DNA from: Jatrophihabitans cynanchi
Lineage (GTDB): Bacteria; Actinomycetota; Actinomycetes; Mycobacteriales; Jatrophihabitantaceae
Reading direction: 5' to 3'
DNA: 64,000 nucleotides
Assembly (NCBI RefSeq): GCF_027247405.1
Contig: NZ_CP097463.1
Coordinates: 3,596,001 to 3,660,000, forward strand
Shown here: piece after piece, positions 1 to 8,378 of the stretch
How the letters are laid out: every line of letters begins with the position of its first letter
How positions within the stretch are numbered: the first letter of the stretch is position 1
Notes under the pieces: model-generated
The model's input: the letters and a program-made list of their open reading frames with translations, nothing else
Database searches by the model: none
Told to the model about the DNA's origin: nothing
Position numbers and translations under genes: made by a program

Positions 1-1319
1 AGTCGCACACCGGTCACCTGGCCGGCGCCGACGACGTGACATCCGCCGTGCTGCGCCAGTACGGGATCGCCCGCGTCGACGGGCTGGACGAACTGCTCGA
101 CACCGCGGCGCTGTTCGCGCGCGCCCGCCGGCCGTCCGCGCCCGGCGTGTGCGTCTACTCGATCTCCGGAGGAACCAGCGCGCACCTGGCCGACCTGCTC
201 ACGGCGGCCGGCATCGGACTGCCGGAGTTGGCGGCCGAGACGCAGACCGCGCTGCGCGAGTGGATCCCCGGCTACCTGCGCATCAACAACCCGGTCGACA
301 GCGGCGGGCACCCGGTGGGCGACTGGCGCGGCCGCAAGATCCTCGACACGATCCTGGCCGATCCCAACGTCGGCATCCTGGTCGTTCCGATCACCGGTGC
401 CTTCCCGCCGATGAGTGACAAGTTCGTGGCCGACCTCGTCGCGGTGTCCGAGACGACCGACAAGCCGATCTGCGTCGTGTGGGGTTCGCCGTCGGGAACC
501 GAGGACGCCTACCGGGTCGCCCTGCTCGGCTCCCAACTGCCGGTGTTCCGCACGTTCGGCAACTGCGTCGGGGCCATCCGCGCCTACCTCGACTATCACG
601 CCTTCGCCGACCGGATCGACGACCTGCTCGACCCGCCAGCCGGGCCGGTACGCATGCCCGCGCCGGGTGCGGTGCTCAACGAGGTCGCGTCCAAGGCACT
701 GCTCGCCGGGTACGGCGTGCCGCTGACCCGCGACGTGCTCTGTGCCGACGCCGACGATGCCGTCGCGGCCGCCGCTGGCTTTTCCGGGCCGGTCGTGCTG
801 AAGGCGGTGTCGGCCGCGATCACGCACAAGTCCGACCTGGGGCTGGTGCGGCTGGGCGTGGCCGGCGAGGCCGCCGTGCGCGAGACGGTGGCCGATTTCG
901 AGCGGATCGTGGCCGGGCAGCCGGGCGCCGGCTACGAGGGGACGCTGGTGTGCGAGCAGATCTCCGGCGGCGTCGAGACCGTAGTCGGCATCGCCACCGA
1001 CGCTGTCTTCGGACCGGTGGTCATGTTCGGGCTGGGCGGTGTCGCTGTCGAGGTCTACCGCGACGCGACCTTCCGGGTTCCGCCCTTCAGCCGCGCCGAG
1101 GCGCACCGCATGATCGCCGAGGTGCGCGGCTTCCCGTTGCTCACCGGACACCGTGGTGCCCCGCCGGCAGACCTGGAGGCGCTGGTCGACGCCGTGATGG
1201 CCGTGCAGCGGCTCGCGCAGGACGGCGCCGTGACCGAGTTGGACATCAACCCGCTGGTGGCGCTGCCCGATCGCGTGGTCGCGTTGGACGCGCTGGCCAG
1301 GGGAGTGCGCGATGCGTGA
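1..1319 (+). CDS. Acyl-CoA synthetase, NDP-forming (5' end outside window)
   Basis: The frame is open from base 3 to the TGA at 1317-1319, so about 438 C-terminal residues are present of a family that is usually near 700; the start and CoA-binding domain lie upstream. The first visible residues (SHTGHLAG) match the conserved ligase-CoA segment. From about residue 230 a C-terminal ATP-grasp domain follows, with the typical ITHKSDLGLV motif and a closing ELDINPL motif. The family joins an acid to CoA with ATP or GTP by way of a phospho-histidine. The stop overlaps the start of the CoA-transferase by 8 bp, so the two are co-translated and probably activate the same acid. The substrate cannot be read from the sequence. 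Confidence 0.85.
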   Translation, partial: SHTGHLAGADDVTSAVLRQYGIARVDGLDELLDTAALFARARRPSAPGVCVYSISGGTSAHLADLLTAAGIGLPELAAETQTALREWIPGYLRINNPVDSGGHPVGDWRGRKILDTILADPNVGILVVPITGAFPPMSDKFVADLVAVSETTDKPICVVWGSPSGTEDAYRVALLGSQLPVFRTFGNCVGAIRAYLDYHAFADRIDDLLDPPAGPVRMPAPGAVLNEVASKALLAGYGVPLTRDVLCADADDAVAAAAGFSGPVVLKAVSAAITHKSDLGLVRLGVAGEAAVRETVADFERIVAGQPGAGYEGTLVCEQISGGVETVVGIATDAVFGPVVMFGLGGVAVEVYRDATFRVPPFSRAEAHRMIAEVRGFPLLTGHRGAPPADLEALVDAVMAVQRLAQDGAVTELDINPLVALPDRVVALDALARGVRDA

Positions 1320-2550
1320 ACTGCTCGCCGGCGTCCGGGTGTTGGAGAGTTCGCTGCTCGAACCCGGTGCCCTCGGCATGACGCTGGCCGAGCTCGGTGC
1401 CGACGTGATCAAGGTGGAGCCGCCCGGCGGCGACTACGTGCGCAGCATGTCCTGGCCGATCATCGACGGCGTCTCGCTGCTGCACTGGCACGTGAACCGC
1501 GGCAAGCGCAGCGTCGAGCTGGACCTGCGCACCGACGAGGGCGTCGCGCTGTACCTCGACCTGGTCGAGAAGTCCGACGTGGTGATCGAGGCGATGCGAC
1601 CGGGCGCTCTCGCACGGCGCGGGATCACCGTCGAGCGGATGCGCGAGCGCAATCCGGCACTCGTCATCTGCAGCGTCTCCGGCTGGGGGATGACCGGGCC
1701 GTACCGCGACATCCCCTCGCACGGCATCGGGTTCGACGTATGGGCCGGCCTTGCCGCGCCGGCCACCGACGACGAGGGCTTCGTCTACATGCCGGACCAC
1801 ACGACCGTCGGCACCCGGGTCACCCCGGTGTTCGGCGCGCTCGCCGTGTGCGCCGCGCTGATCCGTGCCCGCTCCACGGGCGAGGGCGCGCACATCGACC
1901 TGGCCCAGAGCGACGTCGCCGCGGCGATGAACTGGTTCCGGATCGAGGGCGAGCGCGCGTACGAGCGTCCCGAGGACGAGGTGACCGGCAACCCCGCCGA
2001 CGGCGGCGAGCGGCGCGCGCCCGGCGTTGCCGGCATGGCCGGATCGGTGCGCTACCAGTACTACCGCACGCTGGACGGGCACGTGCTGCTGATGGCCTCC
2101 GAGCGCGAGTTCTGGCAGAACTTCTGCACCGCCGTGGGCCGCGAGGACCTGTTCGAAGCCACCCGGGGGAGTCATCACGCCGACCACGCCCGCGGCAACC
2201 GGCAACTGCAACGCGAGCTACAGGACATCTTCGCCACCCGCAGCAGCGCCGACTGGGTGCAGCTCGGTGCCGACAGCAACTGCCCGATCGCCGCTGTGAA
2301 CAGCGCGGCGACGATCAGCAACGACCCACAGTTCCAGGCCCGGCTGGGTTGGTTGCCGGCGAGCGACGTGGGCACCGACATGGTGCCGAACCCGATCCGG
2401 TTGGTCGGCGAGTCGTTGCCCCGCCCGTCCGCCGCGCCGACCGCCGGCCAGCACACCGCCGAGGTGCTGCGCTCGGTGTTGCAACTGGACGAGGCCAAGC
2501 TCGACGAACTGGCCCGGGCCGGCGTGTTCGGGGCCGAGCCGCGTGAATGA
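1312..2550 (+). CDS. CaiB/BaiF family (class III) CoA-transferase
   Basis: The 412-residue protein has the usual class III length. N-terminal landmarks are LLAGVRVLE, GADVIKVEPPGGD and NRGKRSVELDL, all typical of the CoA-binding fold. Asp201 in HIDLAQSD is in the position of the catalytic aspartate that forms the acyl anhydride. Such enzymes move CoA between carboxylic acids, here possibly a steroid or aromatic-acid intermediate. It overlaps the upstream NDP-forming ligase by 8 bp and the next gene by 8 bp, which indicates one operon. The substrate is not known. Confidence 0.88.
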   Translation: MRELLAGVRVLESSLLEPGALGMTLAELGADVIKVEPPGGDYVRSMSWPIIDGVSLLHWHVNRGKRSVELDLRTDEGVALYLDLVEKSDVVIEAMRPGALARRGITVERMRERNPALVICSVSGWGMTGPYRDIPSHGIGFDVWAGLAAPATDDEGFVYMPDHTTVGTRVTPVFGALAVCAALIRARSTGEGAHIDLAQSDVAAAMNWFRIEGERAYERPEDEVTGNPADGGERRAPGVAGMAGSVRYQYYRTLDGHVLLMASEREFWQNFCTAVGREDLFEATRGSHHADHARGNRQLQRELQDIFATRSSADWVQLGADSNCPIAAVNSAATISNDPQFQARLGWLPASDVGTDMVPNPIRLVGESLPRPSAAPTAGQHTAEVLRSVLQLDEAKLDELARAGVFGAEPRE

Positions 2551-3274
2551 CAAGGTCTACATCCACGAGTTCATCGACATCATCGGCCGGCACCGCAGCG
2601 ACTACGTCTACCACATGCTGGCGAACTACTCGCCGATCGCGCAGGACGAACGCGGCCAGCAGTGTTTCGGCGTGTGGGGCACGATCGGCAGTACCGGCCG
2701 GTGGCCGCAGGTCGTGAACCTGTGGGAGGAGAACGGCTTCGACGGCCTCGCCGCGTCGTTCGGACACGAGACCGGCAACCCCGCCATGCAGGACCCGAAG
2801 CTCGCGCAGTGGTGGGCGCGGGCGGCACGGTTCCGCTCGGGAGGCACCGACCGGATCCTGGTCCCGGCACCGTGGAGCCGCCCGATCGACGCCCTCGTCG
2901 GCGCCGGAGTGCGCGGCGTGGTCTACGCGCACGAGCTGGTCGTCGTCCCGCCCGGACAGGCTGTGCGGTACCTCGACGGCGTCGGCGACCTGGCTCCGGG
3001 AGTGACCGCGTCGTTCGGCTGGCAGCTGGCCGGTGCGTGGCGCACGGCAATGTCGGACGACTCGGAATGCCTGATCCTGTGGGCGATCCCGAGCTGGCCG
3101 CAGTGGGCTGCGTTCGAACAGGAAGCCACCCGGACGCTCGGCCTGGGACGTCCCGCCGGCGTCGAGGTGCGCTCGGCCCAACGCATCCTGCTCGTCGAAG
3201 CACCGCTGTCGCCGATGCGCACCGGCAGGCAACCGTCCCGTGCCGATCGCCTCGAGCCCTACGAAGAGGCCTGA
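2543..3274 (+). CDS. Uncharacterised protein, two NIPSNAP-like halves
   Basis: This 243-residue soluble protein has no confident family name. Both halves show a similar plan: an early strand and helix (VYIHEFIDIIG, then VVYAHELVVVPPG) and a later Trp-rich strand-helix (TGRWPQVVNLWEE, then WAIPSWPQWAAFE). This is what a duplicated dimeric alpha-beta barrel (NIPSNAP-like) would give. The fold is inferred from pattern only. It overlaps the CoA-transferase by 8 bp and is last in the operon. A role as an accessory or lyase-like protein for the CoA-activated substrate is possible but not shown. Confidence 0.7.
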   Translation: MNDKVYIHEFIDIIGRHRSDYVYHMLANYSPIAQDERGQQCFGVWGTIGSTGRWPQVVNLWEENGFDGLAASFGHETGNPAMQDPKLAQWWARAARFRSGGTDRILVPAPWSRPIDALVGAGVRGVVYAHELVVVPPGQAVRYLDGVGDLAPGVTASFGWQLAGAWRTAMSDDSECLILWAIPSWPQWAAFEQEATRTLGLGRPAGVEVRSAQRILLVEAPLSPMRTGRQPSRADRLEPYEEA

Positions 3275-3279
3275 CCCGA

Positions 3280-3298
3280 CGCGTCTGAACACGACGCG
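3280..3298. terminator. Possible bidirectional terminator hairpin
   Basis: Arms CGCGTC (3280-3285) and GACGCG (3293-3298) form a 6-bp stem with a 7-nt loop. It lies in the 37-bp gap between two converging genes. There is no U-tract, which is common in high-GC actinobacteria. The short stem keeps confidence low. Confidence 0.35.
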
Positions 3299-3311
3299 GC
3301 GCACGTCCCCG

Positions 3312-4964
3312 TCAGTGCGGCAGGTCGGGAGCGAACCGTACGGCGGGCGCCAGGTCGCCGTACGGTTCGGCGTACAGCGAGTCCAGCGCCCGCCGGTGGC
3401 CGGGATAGGCGTACGCGAGCGCGGCGAGTTCGTGCTCGGAGGCACCCGTGATCCCGGCCGCCGCGAGCAGCGCCCGCACCGTCTGCAGGTTCTCGCTGTC
3501 GGGCACGGGTGTGCGGAGCACCCGCGGCCCCGGTGTACGCGGCGTGCCCAGCTGCGCATGCCACGTGCCCAACTGCTCACCCGACGGCATGCGGCGATGC
3601 CAGTCGGTGGCCCGCTGGATCGCCTCACCGACATCGGTGACCAGGTGGTCGTGGAAGGGTGCGCCGACGATCTGGAACGACAGCGGCAGCCCGGTTGCGG
3701 TGAATCCCATCGGAATGGCGAGAGCGGGTGAACCGGTGCAGTTCCAGTACCCGGTGTGGATGGTGTCCAGCATGGACCCGACGTCCACTGCGAAGTCCGG
3801 GCCGTACGCCGGTGAGCCGATCGTCAGGGTCGGGGTGACCACGACGTGGTGATCCTCGAACAGCGCCGCAGCCCCGCGCTGCGCGGCCGCGCGGACCCGC
3901 TGCGCCTGCACGTAGTCGGCGCCGCTCAGCAGCGCGCCGTACGCCAGCATCTCGCGCGTCGTGTCGAAGAAGTCGCTCCACCGTCCGGCCAGGTTGGTGC
4001 GGTGATACGCGAAGCCCTCTGCCTGGATCACCGCCAGGCCGGCGGCCCGGGTGGCGCGGTAGCGAGGCAGCGTTGCCGCACGCACCTCGGCGCCCAGTTG
4101 CTCGAGCACGCCGAGTACCGCGTCGAAGCACGGTTCGGCCGCCGGGTCGCAGCCCGGCCCGAAGTGATCGGCGCGAACCGCGCCCACCCGTAACCCGCGA
4201 AGCGGACGATCGGCGTTCGCGCCGGCCAGCCGGCGCAGCCGGGTCCGCCGCGAGCGGCGCAGCCCCGAGGGGTCGGCGATCACCTCGAGGATCGTGCGGC
4301 AATCCTCGGCGGTGCGTGCCATCGGCCCGACATGGTCCTGGCTGAAAGCCAGCGGGACGCAGCCCTCGGTCGGCACCAGGCCGTACGTCGGCTTCAGCCC
4401 GCTGATCCCGCAGAACGCGGCGGGAATCCGGATGCTGCCGCCGGTATCGGTGCCGATCCCGGCGAGGAACAGCCCGGCCGCGATACCGACCGCGGTGCCC
4501 GAGCTCGACCCGCCGGGCCAGGTGCCCGGATTCCACGGGTTGCGGGGGATCGGGAACGGCTTGCTCGGGTCGGGCCGGCCGATCGCGAACTCCGACAGGC
4601 TGGCCTTGCCGGTGATCACGGCACCGCCGCGTCTGAGTGCGGTGACCACCGCGGCGTCGCGACCGGCTCCCCAGGCCGGATCGAGAACCAGGCTCTGCGC
4701 GGTCGTCGGCGCCTCCGCCGTGCAGAGCAGGTCCTTGATCGCAACGCTGATGCCTTGCAGCGGGCCTGCGTCCGCGCCGACTGCGAAGCCGGCGTCGGCC
4801 CGTTCGGCGGCGGCCAGCGCAGGGTCGTCCAGGCGCGTCACGTAGGCGCCGAGGAAGCCGAGAGCGTCGGCACGCGCCAGTGCCGACCGGGTCAACCCGA
4901 CGCTGGAGCAGGCCCCGCTGCGCAGCTCGCGGGCGGCATCGGCGACGGTTGCCGGACCGGCCAT
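3312..4964 (-). CDS. Amidase signature family hydrolase
   Basis: The start is ATG at 4964, 2 bp after the stop of the upstream gene, giving 550 residues; an open frame continues further upstream but lacks family similarity. The Ser-cisSer-Lys triad is visible as Lys77 (SVAIKDLL), Ser153 (PGGSSSGTA) and Ser177 (TGGSIRIPAAF), with the 24-residue serine spacing normal for the family. The enzyme hydrolyses amides in the cytoplasm; the family also includes aryl-acylamidases and Glu-tRNA amidotransferase A, but there are no gatB or gatC neighbours here. Its pairing with an amidohydrolase-fold protein suggests catabolism. The substrate is unknown. Confidence 0.9.
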   Translation of the reverse strand: MAGPATVADAARELRSGACSSVGLTRSALARADALGFLGAYVTRLDDPALAAAERADAGFAVGADAGPLQGISVAIKDLLCTAEAPTTAQSLVLDPAWGAGRDAAVVTALRRGGAVITGKASLSEFAIGRPDPSKPFPIPRNPWNPGTWPGGSSSGTAVGIAAGLFLAGIGTDTGGSIRIPAAFCGISGLKPTYGLVPTEGCVPLAFSQDHVGPMARTAEDCRTILEVIADPSGLRRSRRTRLRRLAGANADRPLRGLRVGAVRADHFGPGCDPAAEPCFDAVLGVLEQLGAEVRAATLPRYRATRAAGLAVIQAEGFAYHRTNLAGRWSDFFDTTREMLAYGALLSGADYVQAQRVRAAAQRGAAALFEDHHVVVTPTLTIGSPAYGPDFAVDVGSMLDTIHTGYWNCTGSPALAIPMGFTATGLPLSFQIVGAPFHDHLVTDVGEAIQRATDWHRRMPSGEQLGTWHAQLGTPRTPGPRVLRTPVPDSENLQTVRALLAAAGITGASEHELAALAYAYPGHRRALDSLYAEPYGDLAPAVRFAPDLPH

Positions 4965-4966
4965 GT

Positions 4967-5836
4967 TCAGCTCGGCAGGTCGAGAACCCGCAGCGCGTTC
5001 TCGCGCAGGAACTTCGGCCACACCTCGTCCTTCAGGCCCAGCTTCGGAAGCTCGGCGAAGATCCGCTCGAGCTCGAGCCCGTACGGGTAGTAGCCGGCGT
5101 AGAGGATCTTGTCGGCGCCCCGCGTGTTCGCGTAGTCGATGATCGCCTGCGGGTAGTACTTGGGGGCGAACGCGCTGGTCGAGTAGTACAGGTTCTCCCA
5201 CTTGAGCATCAGCTTGATCGTCAGGTCGACCCACGGTTCGCAGCAGTGCCGGAACACGAACTTCAGCTCGGGGAAGTACCAGCACACCTCGTCGACGTGC
5301 CCGGGATACTGGCTGTCCATCGGCACGCGGGGCCCGGGCACCCCGCCGTTCACGAAGATGGGCAGATCCAGTTCCACGCACTTGGCGTAGATGGGGAATG
5401 CCTTCTTGTCGTTGATCGGCACCGGCGGAAAGACGCCGGCGGGCATGAACTGCGCCGCGACGACGCCGATCTCCTCGACCGCGCGTTGCAGGCCGCGAAC
5501 CGCCTCCATGCCGCGATTGGGGTCGACCATCAGGCTGCCGCTGAGCCGGTCCGGGTGCTCGCGAACCGCGGCCACCACGAACTCGTCGGACGGATCGATC
5601 GACACCAGCCCGCGTTCGATGCCGAACCGGTCCATCTCGGTGAGCAGTGCTCCAGCACTGTCGGCGGTACGCGGCACGTTCGGCGTCTCGTGATACATGT
5701 ACTCGGCAGGGTGCCGGAACGCCTTACTGCCCTCGTCGTGCAGCATCGGCTTGAACGCCTCGTACCAGCCGCGCCGGTCGGCGTTCGGCAGCCCGATCAG
5801 CGTGTCGACGACTCCGATACCGCTCGGCATTCCCAT
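4967..5836 (-). CDS. Amidohydrolase-2 fold protein with degenerate metal site
   Basis: The 289-residue protein has the length and TIM-barrel layout of the ACMSD/amidohydrolase-2 family, including MDRFGIERGLVS, the VAAQFMP strand and ELKFVFRHCCEPW. The usual N-terminal metal-binding HxH reads VDTLIG here, and the late Asp motif (normally GSDYP) reads AGYYPYG. Several metal ligands are therefore missing. It may be a non-hydrolytic lyase-like or binding member; metal-dependent hydrolysis is doubtful. It is the first gene of a two-gene operon with the amidase. A palindrome resembling a KstR2 box lies just upstream. Confidence 0.75.
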   Translation of the reverse strand: MGMPSGIGVVDTLIGLPNADRRGWYEAFKPMLHDEGSKAFRHPAEYMYHETPNVPRTADSAGALLTEMDRFGIERGLVSIDPSDEFVVAAVREHPDRLSGSLMVDPNRGMEAVRGLQRAVEEIGVVAAQFMPAGVFPPVPINDKKAFPIYAKCVELDLPIFVNGGVPGPRVPMDSQYPGHVDEVCWYFPELKFVFRHCCEPWVDLTIKLMLKWENLYYSTSAFAPKYYPQAIIDYANTRGADKILYAGYYPYGLELERIFAELPKLGLKDEVWPKFLRENALRVLDLPS

Positions 5837-5848
5837 GGCCCGGAGCCT

Positions 5849-5862
5849 AGCAAGCGTTTGAT
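5849..5862. promoter_or_regulatory. KstR2-like box
   Basis: AGCAAGCGTTTGAT lies 13 bp upstream of the amidohydrolase-fold gene start. The published KstR2 consensus, as I remember it, is AnCAAGnnCTTGnT; this site differs at one fixed base. A second CTTGCT at 5875-5880 forms an inverted repeat with AGCAAG at 5849-5854. A TetR-type operator is plausible, but a single copy is weak evidence. Confidence 0.35.
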
Positions 5863-5889
5863 TGGCTGACCAGACTTGCTGACGAGTCG

Positions 5890-6867
5890 TCAGCCCGCCG
5901 GCTCCACCGCGACCTTGAGCGAACCGCGGGCGGGATCGCGCGCCAGTTCGAAGGCCTCGCCGATCCGCTCGAGCGGGAAGCGGTGCGACACGAGCCGCTT
6001 CGCCGGTTCGGGGTCGGAGAGGATCAGCTGCACGGCGGTGTGCATCGAGCTGAGCCCGGGCTCGAACTGCGCGCCCCAGGCCATCTCGACCGTCGGGCGC
6101 CGCCGGAACACCTCCGCTAGCGGGAACGTCGAAAGCCCCGGATGCTCCTCCAGCCCGAACAGCCCGATGCGTCCGTCGAGCCGGACCATCCGCATCGCCT
6201 GGTGCCGGGTGACGTCACGCCCGGCCGCCTCGATCACCAGCTCAATGCCGACGCCGGCGGTAAGTTCCAGCGCTGCGGCGAGCGCATCCTCGTCGGGCGC
6301 CCGCACGACCGAGGTGGCGCCGAACTCGCTCGCCGCGGCCAACCGGACCGGCGAGGTGTCGCTGGCCAGGATGGGCGCAAACCCCGCTCGGCGCAGGAGT
6401 TGGACGAAGGCCAGGCCGGCCGGCCCGCACCCCAGGACAGCTGCCGAGCGCCCGGTGCCGGCGCCGAGCGAGCTCGGCCAGAAGCGTTTGAGCGCGAAGA
6501 TGGCCGTACCGAGTTGCTGCGCGGTGACCATGGTGTGCGCCGCGCAGGTCGCCGGTAGCGGGACGACAGACTCGGCTGGCAGCACCTGCAACTGCGCGAA
6601 GCAGCGGGCCGTGGCAGCCGGCGGGGCGCACAAGACGCGGGCGCCCGGAGCGAGCGCGTCAGTGCGGCTGGACAGCACTGTCCCGACCGCCTCGTGGCCC
6701 GGCGCGCCGGGTGCGAGCGCACCCTGGGCCTCGCCTGCCGCATGCAGGTCCGAACCGCAGATCGCGGCCACGTGCGTGCCGATCAGCACCTGGCCCGGCC
6801 CAGGGACGGGATCGGGGACCTCGTCTACCACCCAGCGGTGCGGACCGACGAGGACGGCGGCCTTCAC
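5890..6867 (-). CDS. Zinc-type medium-chain dehydrogenase, short form
   Basis: The 325-residue protein has the GroES-like N-terminal half with catalytic-zinc motifs ICGSD and GHEAVG. A Rossmann half follows with a glycine-rich motif (VLGCGPAGLAFVQLL). The structural-zinc lobe with four cysteines, present in the neighbouring dehydrogenase, is absent. GTG is used as start and overlaps the stop of the acyl-CoA ligase (GTGA), so it is the third gene of a minus-strand operon beginning at 9478. It probably oxidises an alcohol or reduces a carbonyl of the substrate activated by the ligase. The natural substrate is unknown. Confidence 0.85.
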   Translation of the reverse strand: MKAAVLVGPHRWVVDEVPDPVPGPGQVLIGTHVAAICGSDLHAAGEAQGALAPGAPGHEAVGTVLSSRTDALAPGARVLCAPPAATARCFAQLQVLPAESVVPLPATCAAHTMVTAQQLGTAIFALKRFWPSSLGAGTGRSAAVLGCGPAGLAFVQLLRRAGFAPILASDTSPVRLAAASEFGATSVVRAPDEDALAAALELTAGVGIELVIEAAGRDVTRHQAMRMVRLDGRIGLFGLEEHPGLSTFPLAEVFRRRPTVEMAWGAQFEPGLSSMHTAVQLILSDPEPAKRLVSHRFPLERIGEAFELARDPARGSLKVAVEPAG

Positions 6868-8378
6868 CGCTTCGCGACAATCAGGTCACGTAGCACCCGG
6901 CGTTGGACCTGTCCGGTCGCTGTGGTTCGCGGGATCTGCGCGACACTCGCGACCAGCCGCGGCTGTTTGAATCGTGCGAGCCTGCCATCCAGGTGGGCAG
7001 CTACCAACGTCAGGTCGGGCACCGGTGCGTCCGGCTCCGGGACGAACACGGCGCAGACGAGCTCACCCCACCGCTCGTCCGGCACGCCGATGACGGCCAG
7101 GTCCGCGACACCCGGGAGCCCGCGCAGCGCCTGCTCCACCTCGACCGGCCAGACGGACTCGCCGCCGGTACGGATCAGCTCCTTGGTCCGCCCGGTCAGG
7201 TACAGGAAGCCCTCGTCGTCGAAGTGCCCGACGTCACCGGAGTGATAGACGCCGTCACGCAGGGCGAGCGCGGTCTCCTCGGGCAGCCGCAGGTAGCCAT
7301 CCATCGTCGTCGGCGACGACGCGCACACCTCACCGGTGTTCGGATCGGTCCAGAGCACGCCCGGCGTCGCGGGCTGCCCGACGCTGCCGGGATGCGTGGC
7401 GATATCGGCGTCGCGCAGCGCGGCCATGCGCCCGACCTCGGTCGAACCGTAGAGCACCGTGGTCCTCGTCTGGGGCAGGAACTGCTTGATCCGTGCGAGC
7501 AGCTCGGCAGATGTGTGCGACGTCCCGGTGTCTGCGTGCGCGAGCGAGCGCGGGCCGGTTCCGGCGCCCGAGGCGAGGATGCGCTCCCACACGGCCGGGA
7601 TCGCGTAGAGCGCCGACGCCTGCCAGCGGGTCACCGCTCCGAGCACCTCATCGGCGGTTGCGCGGCGGACCAGGTGGATCGGCTTGCGGTTCTGCCACGC
7701 CTCTAGCACGTAGTGCCAGCCGCCGTAGTGGTACAGCGGGAAGGCGGTGACCACGCCGCCACCGCCGCGGACGCCGCGGCTGAAGGTGCCGCCCCCGGGC
7801 GCCGCACGCAACCAACTGGCCCGATGGCTTACCAGCGCGCCCTTCGGCCTGCCGGTGCTGCCGCTGGTCAGGTACACGATGTGCGGGTCGCGGTCATCGA
7901 CCGCAATCGCGGGTGCGGCCGGCGAGCCCGCGTCCGCGAGCGCATCGAAGTCGAGCCCGGGCAGCGCGGCAGTACCCGGCAGATCGGCCGCACCCGAGAT
8001 CGCGAGCGGCACGCCGAGTTCCGCGCAGATCGCCGCGGCCGCCTCGGCATGCGCCAGATCGCAGACGAATAGCCGTGGCTGCAAGTAGGAGGTGATTCGC
8101 GCGATCTCGCCGGCCGGGAGCAGCGGGTTCAGCGGGGCGAACAGCGCGCCGGCTCGTGCCGCGCCGACGCAGACGTCGAGGCTGCGCAGTGCCGGATCGG
8201 ACCACCACACGACGACGTCCTGCCGGCCGATCCCTGCAGCCTGCAATGCATGTGCCACCCGGTTCGCCGCGGCGTCCAGTTGGGCGAAGGTCAGCGTTCG
8301 TTCGCCGAGCGTGGCGGCCGGACGGTGCGGTTGCGCCCGTACGCAAGCATCGACGATCTGTCCGATGGTGAGCGTCAC
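6864..8378 (-). CDS. AMP-forming acyl-CoA ligase with Lys-to-Gln at the A10 site
   Basis: The 504 residues cover the full ANL adenylation fold. Visible motifs are the P-loop YLTSGSTGRPKG, the A5 region TVLYGSTEVGRMA, the A7 region YHSGDVGHFD and the A8 hinge GRTKELIRTGGE. The C-terminal motif normally read as PRTATGKVQR is PRTTATGQVQRR here, with codon CAG. The lysine required for adenylation in this superfamily is thus replaced by Gln through what could be one base change. Adenylation may be impaired, or the protein may only catalyse thioester formation. GTG start and stop each overlap neighbouring genes by GTGA. Confidence 0.88.
   Translation of the reverse strand: MTLTIGQIVDACVRAQPHRPAATLGERTLTFAQLDAAANRVAHALQAAGIGRQDVVVWWSDPALRSLDVCVGAARAGALFAPLNPLLPAGEIARITSYLQPRLFVCDLAHAEAAAAICAELGVPLAISGAADLPGTAALPGLDFDALADAGSPAAPAIAVDDRDPHIVYLTSGSTGRPKGALVSHRASWLRAAPGGGTFSRGVRGGGGVVTAFPLYHYGGWHYVLEAWQNRKPIHLVRRATADEVLGAVTRWQASALYAIPAVWERILASGAGTGPRSLAHADTGTSHTSAELLARIKQFLPQTRTTVLYGSTEVGRMAALRDADIATHPGSVGQPATPGVLWTDPNTGEVCASSPTTMDGYLRLPEETALALRDGVYHSGDVGHFDDEGFLYLTGRTKELIRTGGESVWPVEVEQALRGLPGVADLAVIGVPDERWGELVCAVFVPEPDAPVPDLTLVAAHLDGRLARFKQPRLVASVAQIPRTTATGQVQRRVLRDLIVAKR

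Noticed and set aside
1246-2211. Long antisense open frame opposite the CoA-transferase gene
   Set aside because: It is a shadow caused by high GC at third positions; the plus strand carries a complete family match and tight operon overlaps.
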